This document shows positions 33,559 to 43,124 of a DNA stretch of 64,000 bases, piece by piece; within the stretch, counting starts at the first letter, position 1, and every line of letters starts with the position of its first letter. The DNA lies in contig NZ_WKYV01000026.1 in the NCBI RefSeq assembly GCF_009677585.1, positions 1 through 64,000 of the forward strand, in the 5' to 3' direction. The notes beneath the pieces are model-generated. The model worked only from the letters and a program-made list of their open reading frames with translations, had not been told where the DNA came from and searched no databases. Made by a program: the position numbers and the translations under genes. The DNA comes from Lactonifactor sp. BIOML-A5. Lineage in GTDB: Bacteria; Bacillota; Clostridia; Lachnospirales; Lachnospiraceae.

Positions 33559-35782
33559 ATTAGTTATAAGCTATGCGTCCTTTGTTGCGGCATTATGTCT
33601 GCTGCTGGCTGTGCTTCTCATGGGATCCGGCCTCTTGGCTGCAATGAAGAGCATTGCTATAAGTCCTGCTGACGCATTCCAGGGAGATTATCAGGATACA
33701 AAGGCATTTCGGCAGTATATCAGTTATCGCCTGGAGGACTTTATTATGATGGCAGCCGGAGGCAGCCCCGGTGCATCCGTAGGAACTGCATATGCTTCAG
33801 ACACTGGAGTATCTGAGGAAACAGCAGCAGAAGTGTGGGAGGAAACCGCCGGTGAGCTTACCACCACACAGGGGAGACGGGAGCTTCACAATGCACTGAA
33901 GGATGATAAAAACATGCTGTATACCATCTCCTATGACGGAGACACTCTATACTCTAATGCAGAAGAAGGTACCTTAGACGGATCTGCAGGCAAAATGCCC
34001 AAGGGATATAACTTCTTACTATATTTTGATGGTTCAAAAGTCTATCTGCAAAAAGACGGAAAAACTATTGATGTCTACGGGGATGGGTACTACAGGGAAA
34101 ACAGCGACTGGAAAGTACCTGGGTATCATAACTTTACCACAGATAATAAATCAAAAAAGGCTTCGGTAACCATAGCAGCCGCAAAGACTCCCAGGATTTA
34201 TATGAAGGCGGATTATTCCAGCTATGGAGAAGAGTCTGTGAGCAACCGGCTCTATCGGCTGAATCAGGATCTTTACAACCTGCGCAGCCTGATTCTGTTT
34301 TTTGGTGTATTGACTGCTCTGTTTGCCGCATCCCTGATCCTTGCTGTCCGATGGAGAAAACAGATAAAAAGTGTGAATCAGCTTATAGCTGCTAAGACAA
34401 AAAAAATATGGGTTGAGGTAAAAGCAGTTCTCTGTCTGGGCTCCCTCCTGCTCCTGATAATTGCCTGCACAGAAGTTCTGAGAGAACTTTACTGGAGCCT
34501 GCATAACAGCTACGATGTAGTCTATGAATATGACTATTACGTATTCAGAATTACCGGTTCTATATGGACCTGGCTTTCCTATCTTTCTGTTATATTGGTA
34601 TGTGTCTGGATCCTTTTCTTTTTGGGAAACGATATCCGCTATAACAAAAACCCTTTGTCTTCCAGTCTGCTTCGGAGTTTGTGGGATTACATCTGCCGAA
34701 TGTTCCGCTCCAAAGGGGCCGGCATGCCGGTGCAGAAAAAGATTGTCTTCCGTTATCTGCCTGCATTTCTGGGTGAGGGAATGGTTGTGAGTTTACTTCT
34801 GCTTTTGGGATTTCGGCTGTACTATAGCGGCACTTTCTACGGTGCAAACATTTGCTTATATCTTTTAGCACTTACGGCAGCGGGGCTGACTCTGGCCGCA
34901 CAGTTTTGGTATATCTGGACAAACCGGGCGGCAGCTGAGGATATAGAAGCGCTTACACAGCAGATTTGCAGAATTAAAGAGGGCAACATCGCAGCAGAGG
35001 TTCCCACGCTTAAAGATCCGGATCTGGCAGAGGCGGCAAAAAACCTGAATGATATCCGCAACGGGCTTGACATTGCCGTTCAGGAACAGATTAAAAGTGA
35101 GCGTATGAAGGTTGAGCTTGTCTCTAACGTCTCCCATGACATTAAGACCCCCCTTACTTCCATTATCAGTTATGTGGATCTTATGAATCAGGAGCCGGAT
35201 CTTCCGGAACATGTCAAAGATTATGTGAAGATCCTGGAAAGTAAATCTCAGAGACTGAAAAGTATGGTACAGGACGTATTTGAGATCAGCAAAGCTGCTT
35301 CCAGACAGCTCCCTGTAAACATAGATACACTGGATCTGGGAAAACTTATCCGGCAGACCCTTGCCGATATGTCTGAGAGTATAGAGCGCAGCACCTTATC
35401 TATAAAGACAAGGATTCCGGAGGAACCTGTATTGATAAAAGCAGACGGGCAGAGACTTTACCGGGTATTTCAAAATCTTCTTCAGAATGCCCTCCAGTAT
35501 TCCATGGAACACTCCAGAATCTTTATCACTCTGGAAACAGACGGCACGCTGGCCGCGGTGAGTGTGAAGAATATCTCCCGGTATGAGCTTCCGGAGCGGA
35601 TCGATTACACAGAACGGTTTGTCCGTGGGGATGAGAGCCGTTCGGATGGGGGAAGCGGACTGGGACTCTCCATTGCCAAAAGCTTTGTGGAGGCATGCCG
35701 GGGAAGCTTCCGTATAGACATCAATGCAGACCTTTTTATGGTAACCGTAGAGTTTCGGGATATTACATCGACTACTAACTAA
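33533..35782 (+). CDS. Membrane sensor histidine kinase
   Basis: 749 residues starting at TTG (33533), inside the regulator gene. First membrane segment about 10-35, a 215-residue external domain with several acidic and aromatic loops, then about five membrane segments between 250 and 465. HAMP-like linker near 470-515, HisKA with ELVSNVSHDIKTPLTSIISYVDLM (His near 540) and HATPase with NLLQNALQYS (N box), GGSGLGLSIAKSF (G box). Only one start candidate is supported upstream of TM1. Ligand and targets are not evident; VanS-type cell-wall sensing is a guess. Confidence 0.92.
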   Translation: MDTKWKKCKLVISYASFVAALCLLLAVLLMGSGLLAAMKSIAISPADAFQGDYQDTKAFRQYISYRLEDFIMMAAGGSPGASVGTAYASDTGVSEETAAEVWEETAGELTTTQGRRELHNALKDDKNMLYTISYDGDTLYSNAEEGTLDGSAGKMPKGYNFLLYFDGSKVYLQKDGKTIDVYGDGYYRENSDWKVPGYHNFTTDNKSKKASVTIAAAKTPRIYMKADYSSYGEESVSNRLYRLNQDLYNLRSLILFFGVLTALFAASLILAVRWRKQIKSVNQLIAAKTKKIWVEVKAVLCLGSLLLLIIACTEVLRELYWSLHNSYDVVYEYDYYVFRITGSIWTWLSYLSVILVCVWILFFLGNDIRYNKNPLSSSLLRSLWDYICRMFRSKGAGMPVQKKIVFRYLPAFLGEGMVVSLLLLLGFRLYYSGTFYGANICLYLLALTAAGLTLAAQFWYIWTNRAAAEDIEALTQQICRIKEGNIAAEVPTLKDPDLAEAAKNLNDIRNGLDIAVQEQIKSERMKVELVSNVSHDIKTPLTSIISYVDLMNQEPDLPEHVKDYVKILESKSQRLKSMVQDVFEISKAASRQLPVNIDTLDLGKLIRQTLADMSESIERSTLSIKTRIPEEPVLIKADGQRLYRVFQNLLQNALQYSMEHSRIFITLETDGTLAAVSVKNISRYELPERIDYTERFVRGDESRSDGGSGLGLSIAKSFVEACRGSFRIDINADLFMVTVEFRDITSTTN

Positions 35783-35806
35783 TATATTTGTGCATTTATA
35801 GAAAGA

Positions 35807-35841
35807 AAGAGCAGCACAGAAAACCGCTGCTCTTCCTTTTT
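35807..35841. terminator. Bidirectional terminator
   Basis: AAGAGCAGC (35807-35815) pairs with GCTGCTCTT (35826-35834), then CCTTTTTTG. It separates the converging kinase and metY genes. Confidence 0.85.
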
Positions 35842-35853
35842 TGTCTGTTCTAT

Positions 35854-37140
35854 TTATTCTGCCTGTTCCAAAGCCTGCTTTAAATCTTCGATAATATCAT
35901 TTACGTTCTCAATTCCAACGGATAAGCGAATCATTCCCGGGGAAACTCCGGCTTCCTTCAGCTGCTGGTCGTTCATCTGCCGGTGGGTGTGGCTTGCAGG
36001 GTGAAGAACGCTGGTTCTGGCATCTGCAACATGAGTAACAATAGCTGCCAGCTTCAGGCCGTCCATAAACTTCACAGCTTCTTCTCTTCCTCCCTTTAAT
36101 TCAAAAGATATGACACCGCAGGTACCCTTGGGCATGTATTTCTTCGCCACTTCATAATACTTATCTCCCGGCAGTCCTGCATAGTTTACATGGGCTACCT
36201 TGTCATGGGCATTTAAGAATTCAGCCACCTTCTGTGCATTGTAGCAGTGCCTTTCCACACGGAGGAACAGCGTCTCCAGTCCCACATTCAGCAGAAAACA
36301 ATTCTGAGGGGACGGAATAGAGCCCAGATCTCTCATAAGCTGTGCCGTAGCCTTAGTAATATAGGCAGCCTTTCCAAACCTCTCTGTGTAGACTACCCCA
36401 TGATAGGATTCATCGGGTTTTGTCAGACCGTGATACTTATCTCCATAGGCCGCCCAGTCAAAGTTCCCGCTGTCTACAATTGCTCCCCCTACCTGCATGG
36501 CATGTCCATCCATATATTTCGTGGTTGAATGGGTTACAATGTCTGCTCCCCACTCAAAAGGACGGCAGTTTACAGGGGTAGCAAAGGTGTTGTCCACAAT
36601 CAGAGGCACCTCGTGCTCATGGGCCAGCTTCGCAAACTTCTCTATATCCAGTACAACCAGCGCCGGATTGGCAATGGTCTCGGCAAATACTGCTTTTGTG
36701 TTTGGCCGGAAGGCCTTGCAGAGCTCTTCGTAGCTGTCATCGGGATTCACAAAAGTACACGCAATGCCAAGCTTTTTCATCGTCACGCCAAACAGGTTAA
36801 AGGTACCTCCATAGACTGCATTGGCACACACGATGTGGTCTCCTGCCTCACAGATATTAAATATCGCATAGAAGTTGGCCGCCTGTCCGGACGAGGTCAG
36901 CATAGCGGCTACTCCGCCCTCCAGATCTGCTATCTTGGCAGCCACTGCATCATTGGTTGGATTCTGCAGCCTGGTATAAAAATATCCGTCCTCCTCAAGA
37001 TCAAATAATTTACCCATCTCATCTGTGGTATCATATTTAAAAGTAGTACTCTGATAGATAGGAAGAACCCTGGGCTCCCCTTTCTTGGGTTTCCAGCCCG
37101 ATTGTATACATTTCGTTTCAATTTCATATCCCTTGCTCAT
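35854..37140 (-). CDS. metY: O-acetylhomoserine sulfhydrylase
   Basis: 428-residue PLP enzyme of the Cys/Met metabolism family. Visible: RLQNPTNDAVAAKIADLEGG, TSSGQAANFYAI, DNTFATPVNCRPFEWGADI and the PLP lysine in HSTTKYMDGHAMQVGG (near 210). The length and insert structure fit MetY rather than MetB/MetZ. It forms homocysteine from O-acetylhomoserine and sulfide. Ribosome site GAGGGA. Leader with own promoter at 37242-37269 and two exclusive hairpins. Confidence 0.93.
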   Translation of the reverse strand: MSKGYEIETKCIQSGWKPKKGEPRVLPIYQSTTFKYDTTDEMGKLFDLEEDGYFYTRLQNPTNDAVAAKIADLEGGVAAMLTSSGQAANFYAIFNICEAGDHIVCANAVYGGTFNLFGVTMKKLGIACTFVNPDDSYEELCKAFRPNTKAVFAETIANPALVVLDIEKFAKLAHEHEVPLIVDNTFATPVNCRPFEWGADIVTHSTTKYMDGHAMQVGGAIVDSGNFDWAAYGDKYHGLTKPDESYHGVVYTERFGKAAYITKATAQLMRDLGSIPSPQNCFLLNVGLETLFLRVERHCYNAQKVAEFLNAHDKVAHVNYAGLPGDKYYEVAKKYMPKGTCGVISFELKGGREEAVKFMDGLKLAAIVTHVADARTSVLHPASHTHRQMNDQQLKEAGVSPGMIRLSVGIENVNDIIEDLKQALEQAE

Positions 37141-37173
37141 ATGTATTGTCCCTCATTTCCTGATAATTTTATT

Positions 37174-37269
37174 CTTGCGTACCGCCCCGCAAGGGTCAGA
37201 TACCTTGCCTGCCCGGAAAGGATATTTGACTGATTGTACAAATTATACCATAATTCCTGTAAAATACAA
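37174..37269 (-). promoter_or_regulatory. metY promoter and leader with exclusive hairpins
   Basis: On the minus strand TTGTAT (37264-37269), 16 bases, TATAAT (37242-37247). The leader then contains stem B (37203-37208 with 37189-37194) and stem A (37188-37193 with 37174-37179). Both use the same CCTTGCG segment, so only one can form. That is the layout of a conditional RNA switch, but no known riboswitch (for example S-box) pattern was recognised and no terminator T-run follows. Confidence 0.45.
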
Positions 37270-37282
37270 ATATAACCGGGAG

Positions 37283-37645
37283 CTACTTTACCAGCATGCC
37301 CCCTGCCATTACAGCTCCCATGCACAGACACACGCTTAGGATAATATAAAGCATACCTGCAAGCATTTTGCCCTCCCCCAGCAGATTTGTTGTCTCCAGA
37401 GCAAAGGTAGAAAAGGTAGTAAACCCGCCGCATACCCCCACTTTCAGAAACAGGATCAAAGGGGTGCTTCCCGCCCCGTGTCTGACTGCGGCTGCGCTGA
37501 TTATTCCAATCAGAAATGCACCCAGAAAATTAATGACAAGGGTCATTACCGGAAATGACATCCTGGGCAGAGGGATTTGTCCCATAAGATATCTTCCCAC
37601 TGCCCCAAGAGCCCCTCCCAGTCCTACATACAGACAATTTAACAT
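37283..37645 (-). CDS. crcB: Fluoride channel CrcB/Fluc
   Basis: 120 residues, four membrane segments. Fluc motifs: GGALGAVGRYLMG near 10, NFLGAFLIG near 39 and GGFTTFSTFALE near 73. Dual-topology dimer that exports fluoride. A single copy is present here. No fluoride riboswitch was found upstream. Ribosome site GGAGGAGG. Confidence 0.95.
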   Translation of the reverse strand: MLNCLYVGLGGALGAVGRYLMGQIPLPRMSFPVMTLVINFLGAFLIGIISAAAVRHGAGSTPLILFLKVGVCGGFTTFSTFALETTNLLGEGKMLAGMLYIILSVCLCMGAVMAGGMLVK

Positions 37646-37760
37646 CTCTTTCGTCCTCCTCCGGCCTAGTGTGCTGTTAGACTAAATGTCAACGTGTCAG
37701 CATACTAGTATATTCCACTGAATAGTATGAAGCCTTTTATGCTTATATGCAATACTTAAT

Positions 37761-40184
37761 TTATCTGCACTTTATATATTTCCACTGAAGCTTTTTCCAT
37801 CCGCCCAAGCTTTTATAGAGATACCTGCTAATTCTCCTGTAAAGCTTTCTTCCATCAATTACATCCTGTCTGGAGCACCTTTCCTTTCCGAATGCCGCCC
37901 GCTGCGCAGCCGTCATAAATTCCAGAAACTCTTCCTTTCTCAGGCAGGGAAGGTTCTCCTGCACATAGGATGCCCACTGTATATCCCACATTTTGTCTCC
38001 CTGATCATATCCCGCTTCTGTCAGGATCTGGTATATGCTGTGAGATATTTTTACAATTGCCAGATTCGGATTACGGTTTCCAAAAAGCCTGAGGCGCCTG
38101 GACACTAAGAACCACCTTCTAAACATCACCAAGAACAATAACAAAATCACAGCTGCGGCTGCAGTACCCCCATAGCGCACCGCTCTTCCTGCACTGCTGC
38201 TCATATTCCCAGTGATCCTATTCCAGAACCTGTCCCCAATTCCCGCCTTCTTATCTGAATTGCTGCCACTTTCTTTTTCCTTATCTTCTGTTTCCCCAGA
38301 CAGGCTTTCCTTCTCCCCCTGGATATCCTCTGTTTCCTCCTCAGGAGGATCCGTGGCATCATCCTGCCCCTCCTGTGAGATATTCTCCTGTAATTCCGGG
38401 ATTTCCTGTCCGTCCTCTCCGGGCAGGTATCCTGGAGTCACCTCCACAGGCATCCATCCCCTGCCGTCCAGGTAAATCTCCACCCAGGCATGGGATTTTT
38501 CATCTTTTACTACTGCCCTATACGTCCCTTCCTGTTCCTGAAATTCATTCTGCGGGACAATAAAACCAGTAGCATAGCGGGCGGGAATACCGAACATCCG
38601 GTACATTAGAACAGCTGTAGTTGCATAGTGAATGCAGTATCCCCTTTTCTGCTGGTATAGAAAGTATTCCGCAAAATCCTCCCCTCTGGGAAGCTTGTCT
38701 ATCTTTAAGCTGTAGGAAGTATTCTGGTGCAGGGTATTCTGTATATATTGTGTAATATCACTGATTCCTGCCAGATTCTGTTCCAGACATTGGCTGCGCA
38801 GACGGTCCAGACCTTCCCGGGGCAACAGTGTATACTGTTCATAAACAAATGCCCGGTACTCCGGCTCCACGGTCCCGTTATCCGTCACAGAAGGCCACTC
38901 CAGACACTCAAAATTGCTGAAATACCCCTCGTATTCCTGCATATTTCCTGAGCTGATCCTGACGGCACCGTCTCCCTCTGTCACCGCACTTTCGGGGATA
39001 TAAGAATAGTAAGGAATATATCCCACAGAGGAATCTGCATTCACAATCTGTATCCCCATAGTTTGTCTGGACAGCCTCCGGTCTGTTGGGGCATTAAATA
39101 ACAAAAAATCATAGGATATATTCTGTATCTCATGGGAACGGAGATTGCTGTTGCCTGAAACAGGATTCCATCGGTTTCCCATATATTCATCTCCCACAAA
39201 CCCTCTGAGATAAATATCACGCTCCGGTCTTTCCTCTAACGTGACATACAGCTCTTCCTCCCCTTTGTACTTAATCTCTCTGTTGTCCAGCATACCGCTG
39301 GATGTATAAAAGGGAAGGGAAACATTGGAAAAAATATTCCAATCTTCAAATTGTCCGGACATAATCCGCTGCTCGATTCGATTTACTGTCTGGTACACCT
39401 TCTTCTGATTTTTTAAAATTCCCGGGGATGCCGCTGGTGTCAGTACAACACCGGCAATCAATAGCAGAATCCCGGCAAGAATCCCCATAAAAAGCCCCGG
39501 GCTGCCAACTCCCACAGACTTTTTGTCCCCTTCCAGAGGCATATTTCTTGCAGAGATAACTGCTGACATCCCGCAGTAAGATATCACCAGCATACCCAGG
39601 GACACCGCCGAGGGAACCCTGCCCATTAACAGGCCCGCCCACAGGATATACACGATCAGAACACCCAATATCCATTTCCTGGCCCAATAACCCAGAACTG
39701 CGGAGATTCCCCACATAAGCACAAACATTCCAAAACAGAAACTTAAGGTACAGGCTCCGGTGTCATTGTCATTTACAGGAAACATTCCCATATTGCCGCT
39801 GTAGTACCGGTTAATCTCAGCAATAACCCTGTTGGCAATCACGCAAAACCCATAGGCGAGGGTATCCCGGCCTATAAATCCTATGCCTCCTGTCACCAAA
39901 AAAACAAGACCATAGAATATACCTTTGGGATAAGTTCCAAAGGCGGCTATGCCGAACACCAACGAAGAGGCCAGGCAGAACGGCAGGATCCCCGCCCTGG
40001 AGACCGGCAGTTCTGCCAAGCTGATACAAGCATAAGCCACACCAGTAAAAAACAGAAAAAGATACGCCGTTAACAAGAATGTCCCTGTACCGCCGCCCCT
40101 TTTTTTATTTCCGTCAATAATCTCAATACTGGTATACGGGGAAACGGTAATCCCCTCCGTCTTCCCTTTTTTTCTTCTAAACAT
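37761..40184 (-). CDS. Transglutaminase-like membrane protein (TgpA-type)
   Basis: 807 residues: about seven N-terminal membrane segments (30-260), an external transglutaminase-like domain (about 450-590) and one membrane segment near 690 followed by a cytoplasmic tail. The catalytic Cys lies in QKRGYCIHYATTAVLMYRM and His in KSHAWVEIYL; the third position reads VEVTPGY, with Glu where Asp is common. A Pro/Glu/Asp-rich linker follows (about 600-660). Last gene of the MoxR-DUF58-transglutaminase operon, whose members are thought to act together in envelope protein folding or modification (weak inference). Confidence 0.88.
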   Translation of the reverse strand: MFRRKKGKTEGITVSPYTSIEIIDGNKKRGGGTGTFLLTAYLFLFFTGVAYACISLAELPVSRAGILPFCLASSLVFGIAAFGTYPKGIFYGLVFLVTGGIGFIGRDTLAYGFCVIANRVIAEINRYYSGNMGMFPVNDNDTGACTLSFCFGMFVLMWGISAVLGYWARKWILGVLIVYILWAGLLMGRVPSAVSLGMLVISYCGMSAVISARNMPLEGDKKSVGVGSPGLFMGILAGILLLIAGVVLTPAASPGILKNQKKVYQTVNRIEQRIMSGQFEDWNIFSNVSLPFYTSSGMLDNREIKYKGEEELYVTLEERPERDIYLRGFVGDEYMGNRWNPVSGNSNLRSHEIQNISYDFLLFNAPTDRRLSRQTMGIQIVNADSSVGYIPYYSYIPESAVTEGDGAVRISSGNMQEYEGYFSNFECLEWPSVTDNGTVEPEYRAFVYEQYTLLPREGLDRLRSQCLEQNLAGISDITQYIQNTLHQNTSYSLKIDKLPRGEDFAEYFLYQQKRGYCIHYATTAVLMYRMFGIPARYATGFIVPQNEFQEQEGTYRAVVKDEKSHAWVEIYLDGRGWMPVEVTPGYLPGEDGQEIPELQENISQEGQDDATDPPEEETEDIQGEKESLSGETEDKEKESGSNSDKKAGIGDRFWNRITGNMSSSAGRAVRYGGTAAAAVILLLFLVMFRRWFLVSRRLRLFGNRNPNLAIVKISHSIYQILTEAGYDQGDKMWDIQWASYVQENLPCLRKEEFLEFMTAAQRAAFGKERCSRQDVIDGRKLYRRISRYLYKSLGGWKKLQWKYIKCR

Positions 40185-40205
40185 AAATTCTGTCTCCTAT
40201 ACCCC

Positions 40206-41297
40206 CTATACTGTCAGCTCCATTCCCTGAAGTTCATCCTCCAGCCCTTCGCCTCGAAACCTTACCCATAAGCTTTCCTTAAGATACAGCTCCAGCAATA
40301 GGTTCAGACGAATCCCCGTACTGTAATTCTCCCCGGGATATTGATCCCTATACAGGTGTTCCAGTTCTACCTCCTCTTGATAGAGCTGAATCTGAATGAG
40401 AGGCTCCAGCATCTCATAGATATCGTCAGTATTCTCTATCCTGGCCCGAATGAGTTTCTGTGCTTCCCTGTCAAACCAGCATAGAAAATGCATACAATGT
40501 CCGGCCAAAAGAGCCAGTGAGACAGAAAGTGCAATTTCAAGCAGTCCATTCACATCTCCTCCATTCCGGTACCGCCGGAAATCCAGAAACAGCACTACTG
40601 CGCAGCCTAAAGGCCTGCTGTACTCCTTTACCAAAAGTTCCTCTGAACGCGCACTCAGTTTCCAATGGATCCTCTGAGGCCTGTCCCCTGCTCTGTATTC
40701 TCTTATCTGAAAGATCTCGGAAGGATCGTCCCCTTTTCTTTCCTTATCATATTCCTCCCCTTCCACCGGAAATTCCCTGGTGGCTCTGCTGACATTTACA
40801 AAGGTTTCATATCCTTTTGGAAGTACGGCAAGCTCCTCTGACCCGGTTTTTCGTTTCCTGACAGAAAAAAAGTGCATATAATCGTATACCCGGATTCCGT
40901 CCAAAGTCAAAAGGATTTTTCCGCAGAAATCGCTTTTGACGGGGCAGGTCAGCCTTACCCGGCTCTTCCCTCCTACAAGCCCTTCCATTACAAATACTCC
41001 CTCTGTACCCAAAAGCATATTTTTATAACGTATCCGTGCAGCTACTTTTGGGAGTATCCAGCTAGTAGGATTGTCCAGCTCCAATGCCACCTTTGTGCCT
41101 TCCCCTCTTGTAATTACGGAATCCAGCACCGTCATCTTCACCTTCATTCTGCCTGCTGGATAGCTGATAAATATCAGCATAAAAAAAGGGATTAGAATCT
41201 CTGCCAAAAACAGCATAATCAGTTCCCTGCTGTTATACATTAAAGAGAAGAACAGTGTCAGCAGAACCCCTATCAGATAACTAATAATCTTCCCCAT
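40206..41297 (-). CDS. DUF58 domain membrane protein
   Basis: 363 residues, two membrane segments at the N-terminus (about 5-45) and the DUF58 core with the hallmark EFQIREYRAGDRPQRIHWKLSARSEELLVKEY motif region (about 195-225, quoted in part). DUF58 resembles a von Willebrand A fold. It follows MoxR by three bases and precedes the transglutaminase gene by 22. Function inferred only from the conserved three-gene set. Confidence 0.88.
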   Translation of the reverse strand: MGKIISYLIGVLLTLFFSLMYNSRELIMLFLAEILIPFFMLIFISYPAGRMKVKMTVLDSVITRGEGTKVALELDNPTSWILPKVAARIRYKNMLLGTEGVFVMEGLVGGKSRVRLTCPVKSDFCGKILLTLDGIRVYDYMHFFSVRKRKTGSEELAVLPKGYETFVNVSRATREFPVEGEEYDKERKGDDPSEIFQIREYRAGDRPQRIHWKLSARSEELLVKEYSRPLGCAVVLFLDFRRYRNGGDVNGLLEIALSVSLALLAGHCMHFLCWFDREAQKLIRARIENTDDIYEMLEPLIQIQLYQEEVELEHLYRDQYPGENYSTGIRLNLLLELYLKESLWVRFRGEGLEDELQGMELTV

Positions 41298-41299
41298 CC

Positions 41300-42250
41300 T
41301 TAGTAACCTCTCCGCACAGATGGACGTCTCACCCGTTCCAGAATCTGTCCAATAATCTTCTCCTCTGTCACATGGTTGATTCTGGCCTTGGAATTCATGC
41401 AGATCCGGTGTACGGCTATATCAGGGAATACATATGATACATCCTCCGGTATCACATACTCTCTCTTATGGAGAAATGCATACGCTTTAGCCATTTTGGT
41501 AAGTGCAATCGTTCCCCGGGGGCTAATTCCCAGCGCAATAAGAGGCTCCTCTCTGGTTGCCTGTATCAGCTTTCCGATATATTCGTAAACCTCATCGTGA
41601 ATGAAAATCTTTCCCGCCTCCTTCTGAAGATGAAGCAGATCTTCTCTTGAAATTACAGTTTTTACATCCTCAATAGGCGTACCGGAAGTATTACCCTTTG
41701 CGATCTCTATTTCATCCTTCATGCTGGGATATCCCATACTGATGCAGATCATAAACCTGTCGATCTGTGACTCCGGAAGCATCTGTGTTCCGGCACTCCC
41801 CACCGGATTCTGAGTGGCTATCACGATAAACGGACGGGGGATCTCCTGCTGCACACCGTCCACAGTTACCTTCCCCTCCTCCATAACCTCCAGAAGGGCA
41901 GATTGTGTCTTAGGTGAAGTACGGTTAATCTCGTCCGCCAGAAAGAGATTGCACATTACCGCTCCCGGCTGATAAACAAAAGAATTTGTCTCTTTTTTGT
42001 AAATGGAAAATCCGGTGATATCCGCCGGAAGCACATCCGGGGTAAACTGCATTCTGTTTTGTTCCAGGCCCATAGCTTTGGAGAACGCAAGGGCAAGGGT
42101 TGTCTTTCCAACTCCCGGAATGTCTTCTATCAACACATGACCTCCCGCCAAAATAGCCGTCATTGTTTTTATAATACAGGCATCTTTACCCATAACTGCC
42201 TTTTTTACCTGGGCAATTACACTCAATGCTCTTTTTACATCCTCTGTCAT
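41300..42250 (-). CDS. MoxR-family AAA+ ATPase
   Basis: 316 residues. Walker A GVGKTTLALAF (near 45), Walker B LFLADEINR (near 108), sensor 1 FIVIATQNP (near 145) and sensor 2-like arginine region SPRGTIAL near 250. Chaperone-like ATPase of the MoxR/RavA branch, acting with the DUF58 partner. Ribosome site GGAGAGGAG. First gene of the operon, divergent from mecA. Confidence 0.95.
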   Translation of the reverse strand: MTEDVKRALSVIAQVKKAVMGKDACIIKTMTAILAGGHVLIEDIPGVGKTTLALAFSKAMGLEQNRMQFTPDVLPADITGFSIYKKETNSFVYQPGAVMCNLFLADEINRTSPKTQSALLEVMEEGKVTVDGVQQEIPRPFIVIATQNPVGSAGTQMLPESQIDRFMICISMGYPSMKDEIEIAKGNTSGTPIEDVKTVISREDLLHLQKEAGKIFIHDEVYEYIGKLIQATREEPLIALGISPRGTIALTKMAKAYAFLHKREYVIPEDVSYVFPDIAVHRICMNSKARINHVTEEKIIGQILERVRRPSVRRGY

Positions 42251-42358
42251 CTTATACTCCTCTCCGTTAAGGTGATATACTCATATTATACATTATCTCA
42301 AGATATTTAACAGAAATTAGAAGAAAAATTAATTTTCTATGAAATATTAAAATAGTAC

Positions 42359-42387
42359 TTGACCTTTCATGTTCTATTTATTATATT
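42359..42387 (+). promoter_or_regulatory. mecA promoter
   Basis: TTGACC (42359-42364), 17 bases, TATATT (42382-42387), 77 bases before the mecA start. The 214-bp gap with moxR is otherwise AT-rich without clear operator. Confidence 0.6.
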
Positions 42388-42464
42388 ATATATATAACAA
42401 TAGATTAATTATTATACTGCGGTAACTATCACTTAGTTTTCATAGATTAGAGAGGAGGATAACC

Positions 42465-43046
42465 ATGAAAGTTGAAAAAATTAATGATTCCCAGTTCCTG
42501 TGGTCTTTAGACAAGAACGATTTTGTTGAGAATCAGCTGAAGCTCCAGGATTTCCTGTTGGGAACAACAAAAGTTCAGACACTTTTTCAAAGAGCTCTGG
42601 AGATGGCAGAAGAGGATTTTCAGTTTCAGGTTGAAGGTTATCTCCTGTATTGTCAGCTGACTGAGATGTCAGAAGAAAAGGTTTCCTTTGCGATAACAAA
42701 GAAGAAACAGCTTGCCGAGAATCAGCAGCTTCCGGAAAATATAATTGAACCCGGGCAGGATCTCTTCCTGCTGTACCGATTTGAGAGCTTAGACGACGTC
42801 ATTCATGCTTCCAGGATACTCAATGGAAGGGTTCAGGTAGTCAATTCCCTTTATCAGGTAGATAACCAATACTATATTTTGGCGGATCCTGACACAGACA
42901 ATGAACAGCAGATGAATACCTGCGGCATTGTGTGGACAGAATTCGCCCCCCTGAAAGCAATCTCCCGGGCACAGAAGGCTTACATGGAAGAGCATCACGA
43001 CTGCATCATTGCGGAGCATGCCATGGAGACACTTGCAAAACTGTAA
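42465..43046 (+). CDS. mecA: MecA-like adaptor protein
   Basis: 193 residues. Fits MecA: N-terminal substrate-binding part (MKVEKINDSQFLWSLDKNDF...LQDFLLGTTKVQTLF), a short polar linker near 90, and a C-terminal ClpC-binding domain (LFLLYRFESLDDVIHASRIL). MecA delivers proteins to the ClpCP protease. Divergence is considerable, so function may be altered. An accessory ClpP is encoded in the same window but 28 kb away. Ribosome site GAGGAGG. Confidence 0.75.
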   Translation: MKVEKINDSQFLWSLDKNDFVENQLKLQDFLLGTTKVQTLFQRALEMAEEDFQFQVEGYLLYCQLTEMSEEKVSFAITKKKQLAENQQLPENIIEPGQDLFLLYRFESLDDVIHASRILNGRVQVVNSLYQVDNQYYILADPDTDNEQQMNTCGIVWTEFAPLKAISRAQKAYMEEHHDCIIAEHAMETLAKL

Positions 43047-43081
43047 CCTTATTTTTCACATAATCGGATCCCTCAGTTAAC

Positions 43082-43121
43082 GAAAGGATGCCCCCATTTT
43101 CATATGGTGCGGCATCCTTTC
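43082..43121. terminator. Bidirectional terminator
   Basis: GAAAGGATGC (43082-43091) pairs with GCATCCTTTC (43112-43121) between converging mecA and MFS genes. Confidence 0.85.
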
Positions 43122-43124
43122 ACT

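Noticed and set aside
37141..37282. SAM (S-box) riboswitch before metY
   Set aside because: The leader is too short, about 100 bases, and the S-box core elements are not seen.
37646..37760. Fluoride riboswitch before crcB
   Set aside because: No crcB-motif sequence or pseudoknot arrangement could be matched in the 115 bases upstream.
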